A DNA stretch of 38,508 bases from Clostridia bacterium (lineage in GTDB: Bacteria; Bacillota; Clostridia; Oscillospirales; Acutalibacteraceae): positions 1 to 38,508 of the forward strand of contig JAFWZS010000022.1 of the NCBI GenBank assembly GCA_017522205.1. Reading direction: 5' to 3'. Made by a program: the position numbers and the translations under genes. Below, piece by piece: positions 24,053 to 30,994 of this stretch. The notes under the pieces were generated by a model that ran no database searches, was not told where the DNA came from, and saw only the letters and a list, made by a program, of their open reading frames with translations. Positions within the stretch are counted from its first letter, which is position 1. Each line of letters begins with the position of its first letter.

Positions 24053-24631
24053 TTAGAAGTCAAGTGCGCTGAAGAGCTTGTTAAAGAGGTCAACGCCTGC
24101 TTCGGGATCGCCGCCGAAGATGATGATACCGGCAATAGTACCGAAGATCTTAACAAGGATGTTCATAATTGAACCGAAAGTATCTTCTTCGGGAGCTGCA
24201 GCAACAAGAATCGGCTGGAATGTAAGGATCTGACCGATATGTTCGGGCTCAACTACGAATGAGTTAGGACCTGCAACAAAGAATTCTCTTGTCTGAACAC
24301 ACTGCCAACCACCGAATGTATAGCCGGAAGGACCAACGAGTTCGGGCATGCTGATAGCTGAGCCAACAGTCATAGGTCTGTAGTTCTTGGGAAGCATTGT
24401 ATATGTTCCTGTATAGTTTATTGTTTCAACAAACTGTCTTGAGTTTGCATCATATACTTCAACAACTGATTTGAAAGTACCGCCATTGGGATAGAAAACT
24501 AAAATTGTCTGGCTGTTCTGATCTGCATATGTACCGAAATAACCGCCGATGTTATCCTGAGCTGATGCAGCCACACCAAGAACTGAGAAAAGTGTAAGTA
24601 CTGCAAGAATCACTGCTAAAAGTTTTTTCAT
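24053..24631 (-). CDS. Small secreted protein with one InlB-type repeat and C-terminal membrane segment
   Basis: The 192 residues start with a clear signal peptide (MKKLLAVILAVLTLFSVLGV, cleavage after AASA). The middle (LVFYPNGGTFKSVVEV, ... SAISMPE, ... GYTFGGWQC) has the pattern of a Listeria-Bacteroides (InlB B) repeat, a small ubiquitin-like fold common on surface proteins. The C-terminus has a hydrophobic helix (about 155-172, IFGTIAGIIIFGG) and a short amphipathic end. The RBS is GGAGG. With a consensus promoter and its own terminator it looks like a strongly expressed single-gene unit. The role is unknown. Confidence 0.72.
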   Translation of the reverse strand: MKKLLAVILAVLTLFSVLGVAASAQDNIGGYFGTYADQNSQTILVFYPNGGTFKSVVEVYDANSRQFVETINYTGTYTMLPKNYRPMTVGSAISMPELVGPSGYTFGGWQCVQTREFFVAGPNSFVVEPEHIGQILTFQPILVAAAPEEDTFGSIMNILVKIFGTIAGIIIFGGDPEAGVDLFNKLFSALDF

Positions 24632-24672
24632 AGTAAAAACCTCCGAAATATTTCAAATTAAATTACGTTAAG

Positions 24673-24701
24673 ATTATAGCAAAGGCAACCAGAAAATGCA
24701 A
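24673..24701 (-). promoter_or_regulatory. Promoter of the small secreted protein gene
   Basis: TTGCAT (24696-24701), 17 bp, TATAAT (24673-24678) on the minus strand, 41 bp before the start. Confidence 0.82.
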
Positions 24702-24856
24702 GAGTTTTTTCAATAATTTTTCCTGAATTTCACCTTTTTTTATAGTATTTTGTGATAGTTCACACATTGTTAACAAATTATGCGTTCATTTTCAAAAAAA
24801 TTTGAATTATCAAAATGTTTATTCAGAAAATAATTTCTTCAATTTTTTGTCATTCG

Positions 24857-24886
24857 TTGACAAGCTAACAATATATATTGTATAAT
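24857..24886 (+). promoter_or_regulatory. Consensus promoter of the glycosidase operon
   Basis: TTGACA (24857-24862), 18 bp, TATAAT (24881-24886). The rest of the 24632-24933 divergent region is A/T-rich with no gene. Confidence 0.85.
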
Positions 24887-24933
24887 TCATTTAATAAATC
24901 ATTATATTGTGTTTGGCTTCAGAGGTGATTTTT

Positions 24934-27693
24934 ATGTCAGAAAATAAAGTTTCACTCCCCTTATGGGGTCCCTATTCAAAAAAATATGCCGGAATTTCAG
25001 CAATTGCAGACTGTAAAAAGCACGGTGGTATACGTTTTGATCTATCTGTTGCACCTGCAGTTTCGGCCTTTGATATAAGAGTGCCGAACGTTACTCTTCC
25101 AAGCAATTATCATCCCTGGCTTTCAAGCGAAGATTACAGATTTTTCTCCTTCAGACATGACATTGAGTGGAAGGATCAAGTTTATGCGGATGTGTCCTAT
25201 ACACGAATTACAGATAAGAGTATACTCGTAAGAACTGAGCTTGTCAACAACTCAGAGCTTATTAAGAATTTTGTAGTCAATTATTTTTCTTCAATTGAAT
25301 ACCCTCTTGATTCCTACGCAACTCTTTCTCTTCCCGAAAAATGTGTTCACAAGGATGCGGTGGATTACGACACTTATATGTATAATACTACCCGTCCATG
25401 GGATGAGCAGAATGCTGACGGCAGAAAAAAAGGTGAATTTATCGATAAGCGTTTCACAAACGAAAAAGGTCTCGGTGACAGAGCTGAAAAGTGGCACATG
25501 CCTCACCGTGTAATAAAACCTTTCGGTGCCGAAGAAAACGACAGAGTTTCCTATACTATTAATATAGAGGAAGATTTTGAGAATGCCGTGCTTGCCGTGA
25601 GATACCGCACAAGCGATATTTTCTACGAGCAGGGCAAGCAGGTAGGTGTGCATTACATCAACAGTGAAAACACCGCTGAATTTGAGGTTGAAAACTTCGG
25701 CACACTTACTCTCCCACCCTGCGACGAGCCTCAGATAGCTTATCTTTTCCTCGGAAAAGTTGAAAAGGGTGAAATGAAACTCAGTCTCAATGCAAAAGGT
25801 ACGGGCGCTGCAGAATTCGACTTTTTCTGCATAGTTGAGGATGAGGACAAAGATAAAATCGCAGTTAAAGATGTACCCGTAAACTTTGTACCCGAGTTCA
25901 AAAACGAAAAGTGCGAAAAAGGCTATCTCACCACTCTCAGATATGAGGACATAAAGGACACCTACTATCTTCGTGTATTTGACGACAATACCCGTTTCCG
26001 TGAAATAGGTACAGGTGCACTCGAAGACTGCATGACAGCAAGACTTTCCAATGCAGACGAAACCTTCGACGATGTTACGGAAAGCTTCACCGGTGCTTTT
26101 AACAGGAAGCATAGCGACAACGGCTTTTTCCATAATGCAATAAGTCATACTATCTTCGTTCCTGCAGGTGAAAAAGCAGTTCAGTATGCAGTTATTTCAT
26201 CAGAGAAAACCGCTTACAAAACCGAAGATGAATACGAATCACTTTATCTTGAAGCAAAGAAAACTGCAATTGACTTCAAAGTGAACTCCGAGGGTGAAAA
26301 GTATAAGCTCAGCAATCAGATTCTCGCCGCTACGGTTATGACCAACGTGGTTTATCCCATTTACAAGCACGGCGAATACATCATTCATCACACACCCGGC
26401 AAACGTTGGGACTGCCTTTACACCTGGGATTCAGGCTTTATCGGTCTTGGCATGAACGAAATTGCACCGAAGTACGCCGACTATATTATCGACACTTACT
26501 TAAGCACAGAGGACAACCCCGATTACGCTTTTCTCCATCACGGCTCGCCTGTCCCCGTACAGATTTATCAGCTCTTCGAGATGATGCAGAAACGCAATGA
26601 TAAAACTGAACTTCTTAAGCTTTACCCCAGAGCAAGACTTTATTATCTTTTCCTTGCAGGTAAAATCAGAAACTCCACAACATCTAAATTCAAAAGCGGA
26701 CTTCTTACCACTTACGATTATTTCTACTCCTCAAGCGGTATGGATGACTATCCCGCACAGATGGCTATGAAGAAAGATGAGCTTCGTGACAAGGCTGCTC
26801 CCGTTATTACAACGGCTCAGGTTATCCGTTTCGGCAAGATACTTTCAATTTTTGCTCACAAGCTGGGTAAGACTGATGATGAAAGCGAATACAAATCAGA
26901 CATTGAAAAGTTCACAGAGGCTCTCAACATGTATGCATGGGATGAAAGCAGCGGTTATTACAGCTATGTGCTTCATGATGAAAGCTACGAACCTACAGTG
27001 AAGTATGTTACTGAAAAGGGCGAAAACCTCAACAAGGGTCTTGACGGAATTTACCCCATTATTGCCGGTGTCTGCGACGAAAAGCAGAGTGAAAAAATCA
27101 TCGGCCATCTTACAGATGAAAAAGAAATGCACTCACCCTTTGGCATCTCAGCCGTTGATATGACTGCAAGCTACTACATGGTAAACGGATACTGGAACGG
27201 CAACATCTGGTTCCCCCATCAGTGGTTCATTTTCAAAAGTATGCTCGATATGGGCAGAGGCGACATTGCAAGAGATATTGCTCATATGGCGCTCGATATC
27301 TGGAAAAGAGAGGTTGACAGCACCTATTACACCTTTGAAATGGTAAACACAGTAACAGGCTGTGGCGGTTGGTTCCACAACTTCGGCGGACTTTCAACTC
27401 CCATTAATATGTGGTTCAAGGCTTACTACTGTCCCGGTACGGTAAATGTAGGCTTCGACACCTTTATTGAAAAATATGAGTTCAATGAGGATTATACTAA
27501 GGCTGAAATCGTCTTCACTTATTACGGAGACAAAGAAAAATTCAATCTTCTTTGTGTTATGAACGAAAAGAGTGACTATACCGCCACGCTTGACGGTGAA
27601 GAAATTCCAATTACTTCCCACAAGGGACAGATTGAAATTGAACTCAGCAGCGGATACAAGAAAACCCATACTATTATTATAAGGAGAAAATAA
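24934..27693 (+). CDS. Large MGH1/GH63-like glycoside hydrolase
   Basis: The ATG at 24934 has AGAGGTG upstream and gives 919 residues; an earlier TTG lies upstream of that RBS. There is no signal peptide, so the enzyme appears cytoplasmic. The first half (about 1-440) is beta-rich and may bind sugar. The second half (about 450-850) has the (alpha/alpha)6 pattern of GH63/GH37/GH15-like glucosidases: GKRWDCLYTWDSGFIGLGMN, LHHGSPVPVQIYQLF, SSGMDDYPAQM, the aromatic NGYWNGNIWFPHQWF and GCGGWFHNFGGLSTP. Acidic residues in WDSG and near the C-terminal barrel are candidates for catalysis. Likely substrates are alpha-glucosides or related oligosaccharides, taken up beforehand. The metallophosphoesterase follows after 2 nt. 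The precise GH family is uncertain. Confidence 0.75.
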   Translation: MSENKVSLPLWGPYSKKYAGISAIADCKKHGGIRFDLSVAPAVSAFDIRVPNVTLPSNYHPWLSSEDYRFFSFRHDIEWKDQVYADVSYTRITDKSILVRTELVNNSELIKNFVVNYFSSIEYPLDSYATLSLPEKCVHKDAVDYDTYMYNTTRPWDEQNADGRKKGEFIDKRFTNEKGLGDRAEKWHMPHRVIKPFGAEENDRVSYTINIEEDFENAVLAVRYRTSDIFYEQGKQVGVHYINSENTAEFEVENFGTLTLPPCDEPQIAYLFLGKVEKGEMKLSLNAKGTGAAEFDFFCIVEDEDKDKIAVKDVPVNFVPEFKNEKCEKGYLTTLRYEDIKDTYYLRVFDDNTRFREIGTGALEDCMTARLSNADETFDDVTESFTGAFNRKHSDNGFFHNAISHTIFVPAGEKAVQYAVISSEKTAYKTEDEYESLYLEAKKTAIDFKVNSEGEKYKLSNQILAATVMTNVVYPIYKHGEYIIHHTPGKRWDCLYTWDSGFIGLGMNEIAPKYADYIIDTYLSTEDNPDYAFLHHGSPVPVQIYQLFEMMQKRNDKTELLKLYPRARLYYLFLAGKIRNSTTSKFKSGLLTTYDYFYSSSGMDDYPAQMAMKKDELRDKAAPVITTAQVIRFGKILSIFAHKLGKTDDESEYKSDIEKFTEALNMYAWDESSGYYSYVLHDESYEPTVKYVTEKGENLNKGLDGIYPIIAGVCDEKQSEKIIGHLTDEKEMHSPFGISAVDMTASYYMVNGYWNGNIWFPHQWFIFKSMLDMGRGDIARDIAHMALDIWKREVDSTYYTFEMVNTVTGCGGWFHNFGGLSTPINMWFKAYYCPGTVNVGFDTFIEKYEFNEDYTKAEIVFTYYGDKEKFNLLCVMNEKSDYTATLDGEEIPITSHKGQIEIELSSGYKKTHTIIIRRK

Positions 27694-27695
27694 AA

Positions 27696-29273
27696 ATGTA
27701 CGAAAACATTAAACCTTTAAAGCTGAATATAATTTCAGATATTCACTTCTATGCAAGAGAAATGGGCTGCGAGGGCAAGGCTTTTGATAAAGCCAACGTA
27801 ACAGCCTCCAACGAGATGTACTACAGCAAGGAAATTCTCACCTCACTTATGGATCAGCTTGCAGAGGACGAGTGTGAAATCGTGCTTGTAAGCGGTGACA
27901 CAACCTGCCACGCTGAGAGAAAATCTCACGAAGGCGTTACTGCGCTTTTAAGAGGTCTTAAAGAGAGAGGCAAAAGAGTTTATGTGATTACTGCAACTCA
28001 CGACTTCACCGGTGACGGAAAAACCCACCGTTACGACGGAGACGAAAGAAAAGATGTTGATGAGGGCGTAAAACGCGAGGAGCTTATTGACTTCTACCGC
28101 GAATTCGGCCCCGATGAAGCAATTGCTTTCCACGAGGACAGTATGTCCTTTGTTGTTCAGCTTTGCGACGGCTACCGTCTTTTTGCTCTCAACGACGACA
28201 GAAACCACAAGGGTGCAAGCGGTTTTTCAGATGACTGCTTCAAGTGGATCGAAGAACAGATTGAAGATGCAAAAAGGAACGGTCAGTTCATTATTCCAAT
28301 GACACACCACCCTATGCTCTCCCCTTCTCCCTTCTACACCATTATCGGCAAGAGCAACATTATGGGTGAGGCTGAAAAGAGAATTGATGAATTCACCGAA
28401 ATGGGTCTGAACTATATGTTCACCGGTCACACCCATATGCAGGATATCTCATACAAATACACAGATAACGAAAAAATTTTCTACGACATTACAACTGCAG
28501 GTGCTGTAGGCTACCCTGCAACCTTCCGTCAGGTTACCTTTGACCCTGCTAACGGTCAGATTCATGTAGATTCTGTTGATGTTAAGGCTGAAGTCAAGGG
28601 CAGACCCGTCAAGGAGCACCTTGAAGACAAGTTCTTCGGTATGATCCGCCGTGTTATTAAAAAAGCCGGCACAGATATTCCTGAGTTTGCAAGAATGGCA
28701 ACCTCATTCAGCGTTAAGGAAGAGCTTATTTACAAAATCGGCTGGATAATCAAGCCTTTTGCAAAGCTTTTAGGCAGTCTTACAATCGGCAAGCTTGCAC
28801 CTCTTTGCAAGAAGGAATCAGGCCTTAAAAAAAGCGACTGGGCTGCAATCAAAGACGAAAACGTAGTTAACTTCATCGTATCCCTTGTTGCAAACCTTTA
28901 CGGTGGCGACAGTCCATATACACCTGATACACCTCACTACAAAATCACAATGGGCATTCTTGCAATTATCGACAGTATTCTTGCAGTGTTCGGTATAAAA
29001 ATCGGTAAACTTCTCAAGGGTGCCGAATCGGTACAGAGTCTTGTTGAGCCTCTTCTTTACAACAGCGGCATTTGCGACGAAAAGGCAACTCTTAATCTTT
29101 TTGATAATCTCCCCTCCAAAGAACAGACCAAGCCCGGCTTTATAAAAAGCAGGAAGGGACTTCCCGTTATTATCGGTCTTGTGCTTTCGGTTATCGTGCT
29201 TCTGCCTGTAATTCTTCTCTGGCTCGGTATCGGCTTTATTGTGAACTACATAAAGTATCACGACAAGATGTGA
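27696..29273 (+). CDS. Calcineurin-like metallophosphoesterase with C-terminal membrane anchor
   Basis: The 525-residue protein begins with a metallophosphoesterase domain (about 8-290): D15 and H17 in SDIH, G67-D68 in SGDTT, H204-H205 in MTHHP, and H245/H247 in GHTHMQ. The usual GNHD motif is TATHDF here, so the metal-binding asparagine is replaced by T101 while H102 and D103 remain. The region 290-470 is not recognised. A hydrophobic helix near the end (LPVIIGLVLSVIVLLPVILL) probably anchors the protein in the membrane with the enzyme in the cytoplasm. The RBS AAGGAG overlaps the glycosidase end; tight coupling suggests a common pathway, perhaps processing of phosphorylated sugars or envelope precursors (inference). 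Confidence 0.85.
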   Translation: MYENIKPLKLNIISDIHFYAREMGCEGKAFDKANVTASNEMYYSKEILTSLMDQLAEDECEIVLVSGDTTCHAERKSHEGVTALLRGLKERGKRVYVITATHDFTGDGKTHRYDGDERKDVDEGVKREELIDFYREFGPDEAIAFHEDSMSFVVQLCDGYRLFALNDDRNHKGASGFSDDCFKWIEEQIEDAKRNGQFIIPMTHHPMLSPSPFYTIIGKSNIMGEAEKRIDEFTEMGLNYMFTGHTHMQDISYKYTDNEKIFYDITTAGAVGYPATFRQVTFDPANGQIHVDSVDVKAEVKGRPVKEHLEDKFFGMIRRVIKKAGTDIPEFARMATSFSVKEELIYKIGWIIKPFAKLLGSLTIGKLAPLCKKESGLKKSDWAAIKDENVVNFIVSLVANLYGGDSPYTPDTPHYKITMGILAIIDSILAVFGIKIGKLLKGAESVQSLVEPLLYNSGICDEKATLNLFDNLPSKEQTKPGFIKSRKGLPVIIGLVLSVIVLLPVILLWLGIGFIVNYIKYHDKM

Positions 29274-29282
29274 GGTTAAGCT

Positions 29283-29495
29283 ATGGAAGAAATAAAAAAA
29301 GGCAGATACCGTCACTTCAAAGGAAACGAATATGAAGTGATAGGCACTGCAAAGCACAGCGAAACTCTTGAGGAATATGTTGTATACAAGGCTCTTTACG
29401 GTGACAGTGGTCTTTGGGTAAGACCGAAAGAGATGTGGAATGAGACCGTTGAGAGAGACGGAAAGACTTTTAAGAGGTTTGAGTTTATAGGATGA
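29283..29495 (+). CDS. DUF1653 domain protein
   Basis: A 70-residue protein matching the small DUF1653 family: KGRYRHFKGNEYEVIGTAKH, then SETLEEYVVYKALYG, LWVRPKEMW and a final FKRFEFIG. The family forms a compact beta fold; its function is unknown. GAGGTTAAG precedes the ATG, 9 nt after the metallophosphoesterase stop, so it is third in that operon. Its stop codon is directly followed by the hairpin that belongs to the peptide/antisense module. Confidence 0.9.
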   Translation: MEEIKKGRYRHFKGNEYEVIGTAKHSETLEEYVVYKALYGDSGLWVRPKEMWNETVERDGKTFKRFEFIG

Positions 29496-29530
29496 AAAAA
29501 TACCACTTGACAGCAAAAGTCAAGTGGTAT
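29494..29530 (-). terminator. 12-bp palindrome: minus-strand terminator that also carries a plus-strand -35 box
   Basis: ATACCACTTGAC (29500-29511) and GTCAAGTGGTAT (29519-29530) pair perfectly around AGCAAAA. On the minus strand six T follow (29495-29500), a good intrinsic terminator as backup for the small peptide transcript. On the plus strand there is no T-run, but the left arm contains the TTGACA of the antisense promoter. Confidence 0.65.
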
Positions 29531-29535
29531 ATAAT
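29507..29535 (+). promoter_or_regulatory. Perfect consensus promoter for a candidate antisense RNA
   Basis: TTGACA (29507-29512), 17 bp, TATAAT (29530-29535). No coding frame of note follows in this direction; the transcript would start near 29542 and end at the shared hairpin near 29635. Confidence 0.85.
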
Positions 29536-29541
29536 ATAGCT

Positions 29542-29635
29542 GTAAGGTAACCGATAAAAGCGGTTAGCTCAGAAGGTTAATTTTAACTTAATAAAACACA
29601 ACCGTCACTTGGCCGAGTGGCGGTTGTTGCTTTTT
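29542..29635 (+). ncRNA. Candidate antisense RNA (antitoxin) of about 94 nt
   Basis: The predicted RNA begins TGTAAGG, has a TAACCG-ATAAAAG-CGGTTA hairpin (29548-29566) and ends with the bidirectional terminator followed by TTGCTTTTT. It overlaps the 3' end of the peptide mRNA by about 43 nt. Its TAACCG arm is also complementary to CGGTTA in the 5' leader of the peptide mRNA, allowing a second contact. Predicted from promoter and terminator only; there is no family match. Confidence 0.55.
29598..29627. terminator. Bidirectional terminator shared by the convergent transcripts
   Basis: A 12-bp stem (29598-29609 with 29616-29627, one T-G pair) is followed by TTGCTTTTT on the plus strand and by GTTTTATT on the minus strand. 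The stop codon of the 27-residue peptide lies in the stem. Confidence 0.8.
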
Positions 29636-29688
29636 ATCCTTATCGTTACAGTATACTTTAATATATGTATCGTTATGATAATTGGCAT
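29605..29688 (-). CDS. 27-residue hydrophobic/basic peptide, candidate type I toxin
   Basis: The frame starts at ATG 29686-29688, preceded by AAAGGAGGTG with exactly 8 nt between GGAGG and ATG, an ideal ribosome-binding site. The peptide has a beta-branched hydrophobic stretch (MPIIITIHILKYTVTIRIK) and a polar basic tail (SNNRHSAK); the stop lies inside the terminator stem. A perfect consensus promoter lies upstream, and another faces it from downstream. This is the layout of type I toxin-antitoxin loci (Fst/RNAI-RNAII, TxpA/RatA), in which a short membrane-active peptide is silenced by an antisense RNA. The sequence does not match any toxin I recognise. It could instead be a small regulatory or signal peptide. 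Confidence 0.65.
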   Translation of the reverse strand: MPIIITIHILKYTVTIRIKSNNRHSAK

Positions 29689-29694
29689 ATCATC

Positions 29695-29711
29695 CACCTC
29701 CTTTCGGAGTG
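29695..29711 (-). promoter_or_regulatory. GAAA-tetraloop hairpin covering the peptide's Shine-Dalgarno
   Basis: In the minus-strand RNA, CACTCC-GAAA-GGAGGTG can fold so that TCC/GGA and CAC/GTG pair with one bulged G. It holds the GGAGG in the stem. Such occlusion is common in type I toxin mRNAs. Confidence 0.55.
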
Positions 29712-29755
29712 TGTGATACTAACCGCCTTACATCGCCTCACGCTATATCACGGTC

Positions 29756-29784
29756 ATTATAAACAATACATAATAATTTGTCAA
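29756..29784 (-). promoter_or_regulatory. Perfect consensus promoter of the 27-residue peptide gene
   Basis: TTGACA (29779-29784), 17 bp, TATAAT (29756-29761) on the minus strand. The transcript would begin near 29749, giving a 60-nt leader. Confidence 0.88.
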
Positions 29785-29811
29785 GTTGGAAACAAAGATA
29801 CTGAAAAACAT

Positions 29812-30891
29812 TTACATTGCATCTATATCCCACTTCAGAACGTTATCAATAGGATTCTTGCTCTGATTGATATAGGGTGCTGCTGCTGATTCTGTGATGA
29901 TATAGACACTTCCGTCTTTGTAAAGAGTTATCTCTTCAAGGTAAGTAGGCACTCTGTATGAACCTGTTTTGTCAAACATATCACAGTAATAAAGAGGTAC
30001 CTCGGTATCATTCACCTTTATAATTTCATCTGCTTCACCCTTTGTTACATCCCTATACTTATAAACTCTTGAATTAGTGATTGCAGTTGAGGAAGCAGTG
30101 AAAACAAATGAGCCGTCATTAAGTCTTGTCATACCCTGCACCTTAAAGGGTGTTGTAACTGCAAAGTCAGGTGTAAGGTTACCTTCCTCGTCGATTTTGT
30201 CAGCCTTTATACCGTATACACCGTTTTCATCAAGGATGAATGCATTGCAGCGTGAATAGAACTTCTCTCCCCACTTTGAAGTATAAATATTTGTGGCGCC
30301 TTTTATATCATCAGCGGTTTTGTCAGTAAACTCGCCGATATAAAGCACGCCGTCGCATACGTTTACATAAGAGCAGGTTGTGTCGGTGTAAAGCTCTTCA
30401 AGAATAAGCACATAACCGTCGTCCTCGGCAGCCATAATCTCTGAAAGTGAAAGCACGTGGGTTACGCCTGTTGTTGCAACGTAAACGTTATCCTTATAAA
30501 CCGCAATACCGCCGAAGTGTCCGTAAGCCTTGTTGCCTTTTCTGCTGATACAGCCTACGCTCTTTACGAAGTTACCCTCACCGTCAACTACAATTACTCT
30601 TGAAGGCTGAACCTTATCCTTATAGTAGCCTGAAATAAGGAAAATATCGTTTTCCTCGTTATAGAAAATTCCCTGAGGAATAAAGCCCTCATAAAGGCCG
30701 GGAATAACAAAGCCTTCTTCACTGTGCTTGTTGAATTCGCAAAGTTGTAAGTCAATGGGAAGTTTTCCGCTGACAACCTCGGTCTGGGTGAGCTTGGTTG
30801 AAGTTTCTGTACCTACAGTAAGGGTTGGTGCGCCATAGATACTGAGTGCAAAGATGATTGTAGTTATGAAAGTGAAAATTTTGCTTAACAT
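29812..30891 (-). CDS. Secreted protein with beta-propeller-like repeats
   Basis: From the ATG at 30891 (AGGAG eight bases upstream) the protein has 359 residues; a longer frame crosses its promoter. A signal peptide (MLSKIFTFITTIIFALSIYG) precedes the mature part. The body contains spaced blade-like units (PQGIFYNEENDIFLISGYYK, YGHFGGIAVYKDNVYVAT, VCDGVLYIGEF, QGMTRLNDGSFVFTAS, LEEITLYKDGSVYIITES), suggesting a five- to six-bladed propeller as in strictosidine-synthase or NHL-like proteins. No catalytic residue is obvious. It stands alone, with its own promoter and the peptide module downstream. Confidence 0.7.
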   Translation of the reverse strand: MLSKIFTFITTIIFALSIYGAPTLTVGTETSTKLTQTEVVSGKLPIDLQLCEFNKHSEEGFVIPGLYEGFIPQGIFYNEENDIFLISGYYKDKVQPSRVIVVDGEGNFVKSVGCISRKGNKAYGHFGGIAVYKDNVYVATTGVTHVLSLSEIMAAEDDGYVLILEELYTDTTCSYVNVCDGVLYIGEFTDKTADDIKGATNIYTSKWGEKFYSRCNAFILDENGVYGIKADKIDEEGNLTPDFAVTTPFKVQGMTRLNDGSFVFTASSTAITNSRVYKYRDVTKGEADEIIKVNDTEVPLYYCDMFDKTGSYRVPTYLEEITLYKDGSVYIITESAAAPYINQSKNPIDNVLKWDIDAM

Positions 30892-30923
30892 TGTAATTCT
30901 CCTTTTATGTATATTACATATTA

Positions 30924-30952
30924 ATAATACAACAGAATTTTTAAAAGTGCAA
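30924..30952 (-). promoter_or_regulatory. Promoter of the secreted propeller-like gene
   Basis: TTGCAC (30947-30952), 17 bp, TATTAT (30924-30929) on the minus strand, directly behind the valS terminator. Confidence 0.7.
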
Positions 30953-30953
30953 G

Positions 30954-30986
30954 AAAACGCCCTGCCAAAAATCGGCAAGGCGTTTT
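30954..30986 (-). terminator. valS terminator
   Basis: On the minus strand AAAACGCCTTGCC pairs with GGCAGGGCGTTTT (one T-G pair) around a T-rich loop, and TTTTC ends the structure, 8 nt after the valS stop. Confidence 0.82.
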
Positions 30987-30994
30987 GTTCATTA

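Noticed and set aside
25291..26148. 285-codon open frame on the minus strand
   Set aside because: It lies opposite the glycosidase; composition is that of an antisense shadow, and no start signals are seen.
28818..29516. 232-codon open frame on the minus strand
   Set aside because: It is antisense to the metallophosphoesterase and DUF1653 genes, both with clear motifs, and its translation shows no family features.
29558..29600. tRNA-like stretch GCGGTTAGCTCAGAAGGTTAA
   Set aside because: It resembles a D-arm, but no anticodon arm, T-arm or acceptor pairing follows. It is better explained as the 5' part of the candidate antisense RNA.
29691..29693. Alternative ATG five bases upstream of the peptide start
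   Set aside because: That frame stops after six codons and has too short a distance to the Shine-Dalgarno sequence.
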